Below are positions 10,404 through 12,609 of a DNA stretch of 12,609 nt, piece after piece. Made by a program: the position numbers and the translations under genes. The DNA is from JAHJUB01 sp041653615 [NCBI: Candidatus Ratteibacteria bacterium] (GTDB lineage: Bacteria > Ratteibacteria > UBA8468 > MWAK01), in assembly GCA_041653615.1 (NCBI GenBank), contig JBAZEZ010000030.1:1-12609 (forward strand). Direction: 5' to 3'. Under the pieces are notes generated by a model. The model had not been told where the DNA came from, made no database searches, and worked only from the letters and a program-made list of their open reading frames with translations. The first letter of the stretch is position 1, and the number at the start of each line of letters is the position of its first letter.

Positions 10404-12232
10404 TACTCTACCGTAACGCTCTTGGCCAAATTGCGGGGCTGGTCCACATTGCATCCCCGTAGCACCGCAATGTAATAAGCCAGAAGCTGCAGGGGCAGAA
10501 CGGTTAGAAACGGATTGAGCGGGTCTATCGTGCGGGGAATATAAATCAGGCTGTCGGCCTTTTCCTTCATCTGACAATCTCCGGTGGTAACTACCGCGAT
10601 AACTTCACCCCCGCGCGCCTTAACTTCTTCAACGTTAAGCAGTACCCGGGAATAAGTCCGGTCGTCGGGCGCGATAACTACCGCCGGCATATTCCAATCA
10701 ATCAGGGCAATCGGGCCGTGCTTCATCTCGGCGGCCGGCAATCCTTCCGCGTGGATATACGAAATCTCCTTCAACTTTAACGCGCCCTCCAAAGCAATCG
10801 GATAATTATAGCCGCGTCCCAGGTAGAGCGCGTTAGCCGTGCGAAAATACCGGTCGGCGCTTTCCTCCACCTGGCTTGCCTCTTTCATAATCACTTCCAT
10901 CTTCTCCGGAATCCGGAAAAGCTGGGTTAAAAACTGACAGCACTGTTTTTCGGTTATTTCCCCTTTCAGACGCGCTATCTTCAACCCCAAAAGATAAAGA
11001 ACGGCTAGCTGACTGGTAAAAGCTTTGGTTGAAGCAACGCCAATTTCCGGACCCGCCTCAGTCATAATCACACCTTCACTCTGCCGGCAAATCGAACTAT
11101 CCGGCACATTACAAACCGCGAAGGTTTTTATCTTTTCGTCCCGGGCTTTTTTGAGGGCGCCCAGCGTATCAGCCGTTTCCCCGGATTGGCTGATAACCAA
11201 AAGAATGTCGTCTGACGTAAGGACTGTTTTCCGATACCGAAATTCCGCCGCGTTTTCAATTTCAACCGGCACCGAAGCATATTCTTCCAGAAAATACTTG
11301 GCAACCAATCCGGCATGCCAGGAAGTTCCGCAGGCGACGATAACGATTCGCTTTACTTTTTTCAAATTCCGGTCCGAAAAATTTAGTTCCGGAAACTGAA
11401 TATCACGTTCGGAGTCAACGTAATACCGGAAAAGGTTCCTCAAGACAAGCGGCTGTTCGTAAATTTCCTTGAGCATGTAATGGCCGAACTTTCCTTTTTC
11501 CGAAGCCGCGGCCTGCCAATTTACCTTGTGAACTTCGACGGGACAGGAACGGCCCGTCTTAATAGTGAAAAGTTTAAATCCGTCCCGCCGTAAAAAACCG
11601 GCCTGGCCGTCCTGCAGAATAGTTACCGAACGGGTGTGGGAAATAAGCGCCGGAATGTCGGAAGATAGAAAATAACCTTCTTCCGAAGAACCGATAATGA
11701 GCGGGCTGCCGTGCCGGGCCACCAGTATCCGGTCCGGATGGTCGACCGAAAGAACCGCCATTCCGTAACTGCCCCTGACGGATTTCAGGGCCCGGCGCAA
11801 CGCCTCCGCCGTAAAACCAAAATCCCTGACCGTTTCCTCCAGCAGGTGCGGTAAGACTTCAGTATCAGTCTCGGAACAGAAACGGTGACCGCGGGCCTCC
11901 AGGTCTTCCCGTAGCTGCCGAAAATTATCAATCGTGCCGTTGTGCACCACGGCAATCCGACCGCGGCAATCCAGGTGGGGATGGCTGTTGACATAACTCG
12001 GCGAACCGTGGGTGGCCCACCGGGTGTGACCGATGCCCACGGACGCGTCATTTTCCTTTACACTGCGCGCCAGGTCGGCAACCTTACCCTTGCATTTTTC
12101 GACCAGAAGGCCTTTTTCGTTAATCAAAGCCACGCCGGCGGAATCATACCCCCGATATTCCAAATCGGACAATCCTTTAAGAATAAAAGGCAGCGCTTTT
12201 TTCGAACCGATGTAACCAAAAATTCCGCACAT
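10403..12232 (-). CDS. glmS: Glutamine-fructose-6-phosphate aminotransferase (isomerizing)
   Basis: Makes glucosamine-6-phosphate from fructose-6-phosphate and glutamine, the entry to UDP-GlcNAc for peptidoglycan and lipopolysaccharide. At 609 aa it has the same length as the E. coli enzyme. Domains: an N-terminal Ntn glutaminase with Cys2 as nucleophile (MCGIFGYIG) and GIGHTRWATHG. Two SIS sugar-isomerase domains follow, with VACGTSWHAG and SQSGETADT in the first and LGRGYNYPIALEGALKLKE with AEMKHGPIALI in the second. The invariant C-terminus is DQPRNLAKSVTVE with its catalytic Lys604. The ATG lies one base after the stop of the upstream regulator, with GGAGGG about 5 nt before it. A glmS ribozyme cannot be placed, because the upstream DNA is coding. 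Confidence 0.98.
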   Translation of the reverse strand: MCGIFGYIGSKKALPFILKGLSDLEYRGYDSAGVALINEKGLLVEKCKGKVADLARSVKENDASVGIGHTRWATHGSPSYVNSHPHLDCRGRIAVVHNGTIDNFRQLREDLEARGHRFCSETDTEVLPHLLEETVRDFGFTAEALRRALKSVRGSYGMAVLSVDHPDRILVARHGSPLIIGSSEEGYFLSSDIPALISHTRSVTILQDGQAGFLRRDGFKLFTIKTGRSCPVEVHKVNWQAAASEKGKFGHYMLKEIYEQPLVLRNLFRYYVDSERDIQFPELNFSDRNLKKVKRIVIVACGTSWHAGLVAKYFLEEYASVPVEIENAAEFRYRKTVLTSDDILLVISQSGETADTLGALKKARDEKIKTFAVCNVPDSSICRQSEGVIMTEAGPEIGVASTKAFTSQLAVLYLLGLKIARLKGEITEKQCCQFLTQLFRIPEKMEVIMKEASQVEESADRYFRTANALYLGRGYNYPIALEGALKLKEISYIHAEGLPAAEMKHGPIALIDWNMPAVVIAPDDRTYSRVLLNVEEVKARGGEVIAVVTTGDCQMKEKADSLIYIPRTIDPLNPFLTVLPLQLLAYYIAVLRGCNVDQPRNLAKSVTVE

Positions 12233-12233
12233 G

Positions 12234-12609
12234 CTATCCCTCCCTGATAACCTGAAAACCGAAATCCTGAAGTTTGGAAATAGTATCGGTCACTCCGGGC
12301 TTGACGTCGTTATTCCGGTCCGTAACCAGGATGTACTTCTTTCCTTTTTTAATATCCAGTTTTATCATGCGCATGCTTCTGGTAGGATAAGTACATTCCC
12401 GACCGATTTTAGAACTATCCGCCAGAATAATCACTCGGCTGACGCGTTTAATCAAGAATTCGATCTGCTGGACGGTGTCCATATCGTCGGCGCTCAAACC
12501 CCGGGCCGAAATTCCCGGCGTTCCGATAATTGCTTTTTCAATCTGCGAAAACGGCGCCACCACGTTAACCACCGAAAGATTTTTACGTGAAATCTCCCCG
12601 GCGGTAATA
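12234..12609 (-). CDS. DeoR-type transcriptional regulator, C-terminal part (5' end beyond the window)
   Basis: The frame is open to the window edge, giving about 124 visible residues. It reads ITAGEISRKNLSVVN, then IGTPGISARGLSADDMDT, then RVIILADSSKIGRE and KKYILVTDR. This order (GISxxxGLS, ILADSSKxG, then a (V/I)TD near the end) is that of the DeoR C-terminal sensor domain, which binds phosphorylated sugars. The N-terminal helix-turn-helix would lie beyond 12609. The GTG at 12572 is an internal codon. It is transcribed with glmS, and the genes are separated by one base. Regulation of amino-sugar metabolism is plausible from context but inferred. The family call rests on the C-terminal half only. 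Confidence 0.75.
   Translation of the reverse strand, partial: ITAGEISRKNLSVVNVVAPFSQIEKAIIGTPGISARGLSADDMDTVQQIEFLIKRVSRVIILADSSKIGRECTYPTRSMRMIKLDIKKGKKYILVTDRNNDVKPGVTDTISKLQDFGFQVIREG

Noticed and set aside
12233-12260. glmS ribozyme
   Set aside because: Only one base separates glmS from the regulator gene, so no untranslated ribozyme can precede it.

Overview
This is a mid-GC bacterial chromosome segment dominated by housekeeping genes, with three patches of repetitive or mobile DNA. A diaminopimelate epimerase, an alanine racemase, a lytic transglycosylase (MltG) and GlmS point to a meso-DAP peptidoglycan wall. The lineage cannot be fixed from this sequence. The repeat types and the start signals are of the kind I associate with genomes of uncultivated bacteria, but that is only an impression.

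Layout. (1) 1-181: the N-terminus of an IS110-type transposase runs off the left edge (minus). It is followed by about 130 bp of noncoding DNA with RNA hairpins and a REP-like palindrome. (2) 182-664: a Nudix hydrolase (minus). (3) 679-3215: two identical 131-bp direct repeats bracket a dapF-comEC pair (plus). The second repeat begins at the comEC stop codon. (4) 3266-9100: one long minus-strand operon, in transcription order a 71-aa membrane protein, tRNA-Arg(UCG), alr, purB, thrS, infC, a roughly 220-nt structured leader, rpmI and rplT. A near-consensus promoter precedes it at 9139-9168. Its genes are packed with overlaps of 1 or 8 nt. infC has no AUG, GUG or UUG at the expected place and appears to start at AUU, as in E. 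coli. (5) 9215-10207: mltG (plus), divergent from the operon. (6) 10208-10402: a palindrome-rich spacer between convergent genes, bounded by 17-bp inverted repeats. (7) 10403-12609: glmS and the C-terminal part of a DeoR-type regulator (minus), the latter cut by the window end.

How the genes work together: the large operon joins cell-wall precursor supply (D-Ala), purine synthesis and translation (ThrRS, IF3, L35, L20 and a tRNA). thrS-infC-rpmI-rplT is the classical conserved block in which IF3 and L20 autoregulate, and the sequence here shows plausible elements for both loops. dapF, mltG and glmS add further cell-wall functions.

Start signals follow a pattern. The promoter-proximal genes (dapF, mltG, probably the Nudix gene) have a -10 box about 6-7 nt before the ATG and no Shine-Dalgarno, so they look leaderless. 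Many genes inside the operons, and the 71-aa first gene, have Shine-Dalgarno sequences. No CRISPR array, rRNA gene or defence system is visible.
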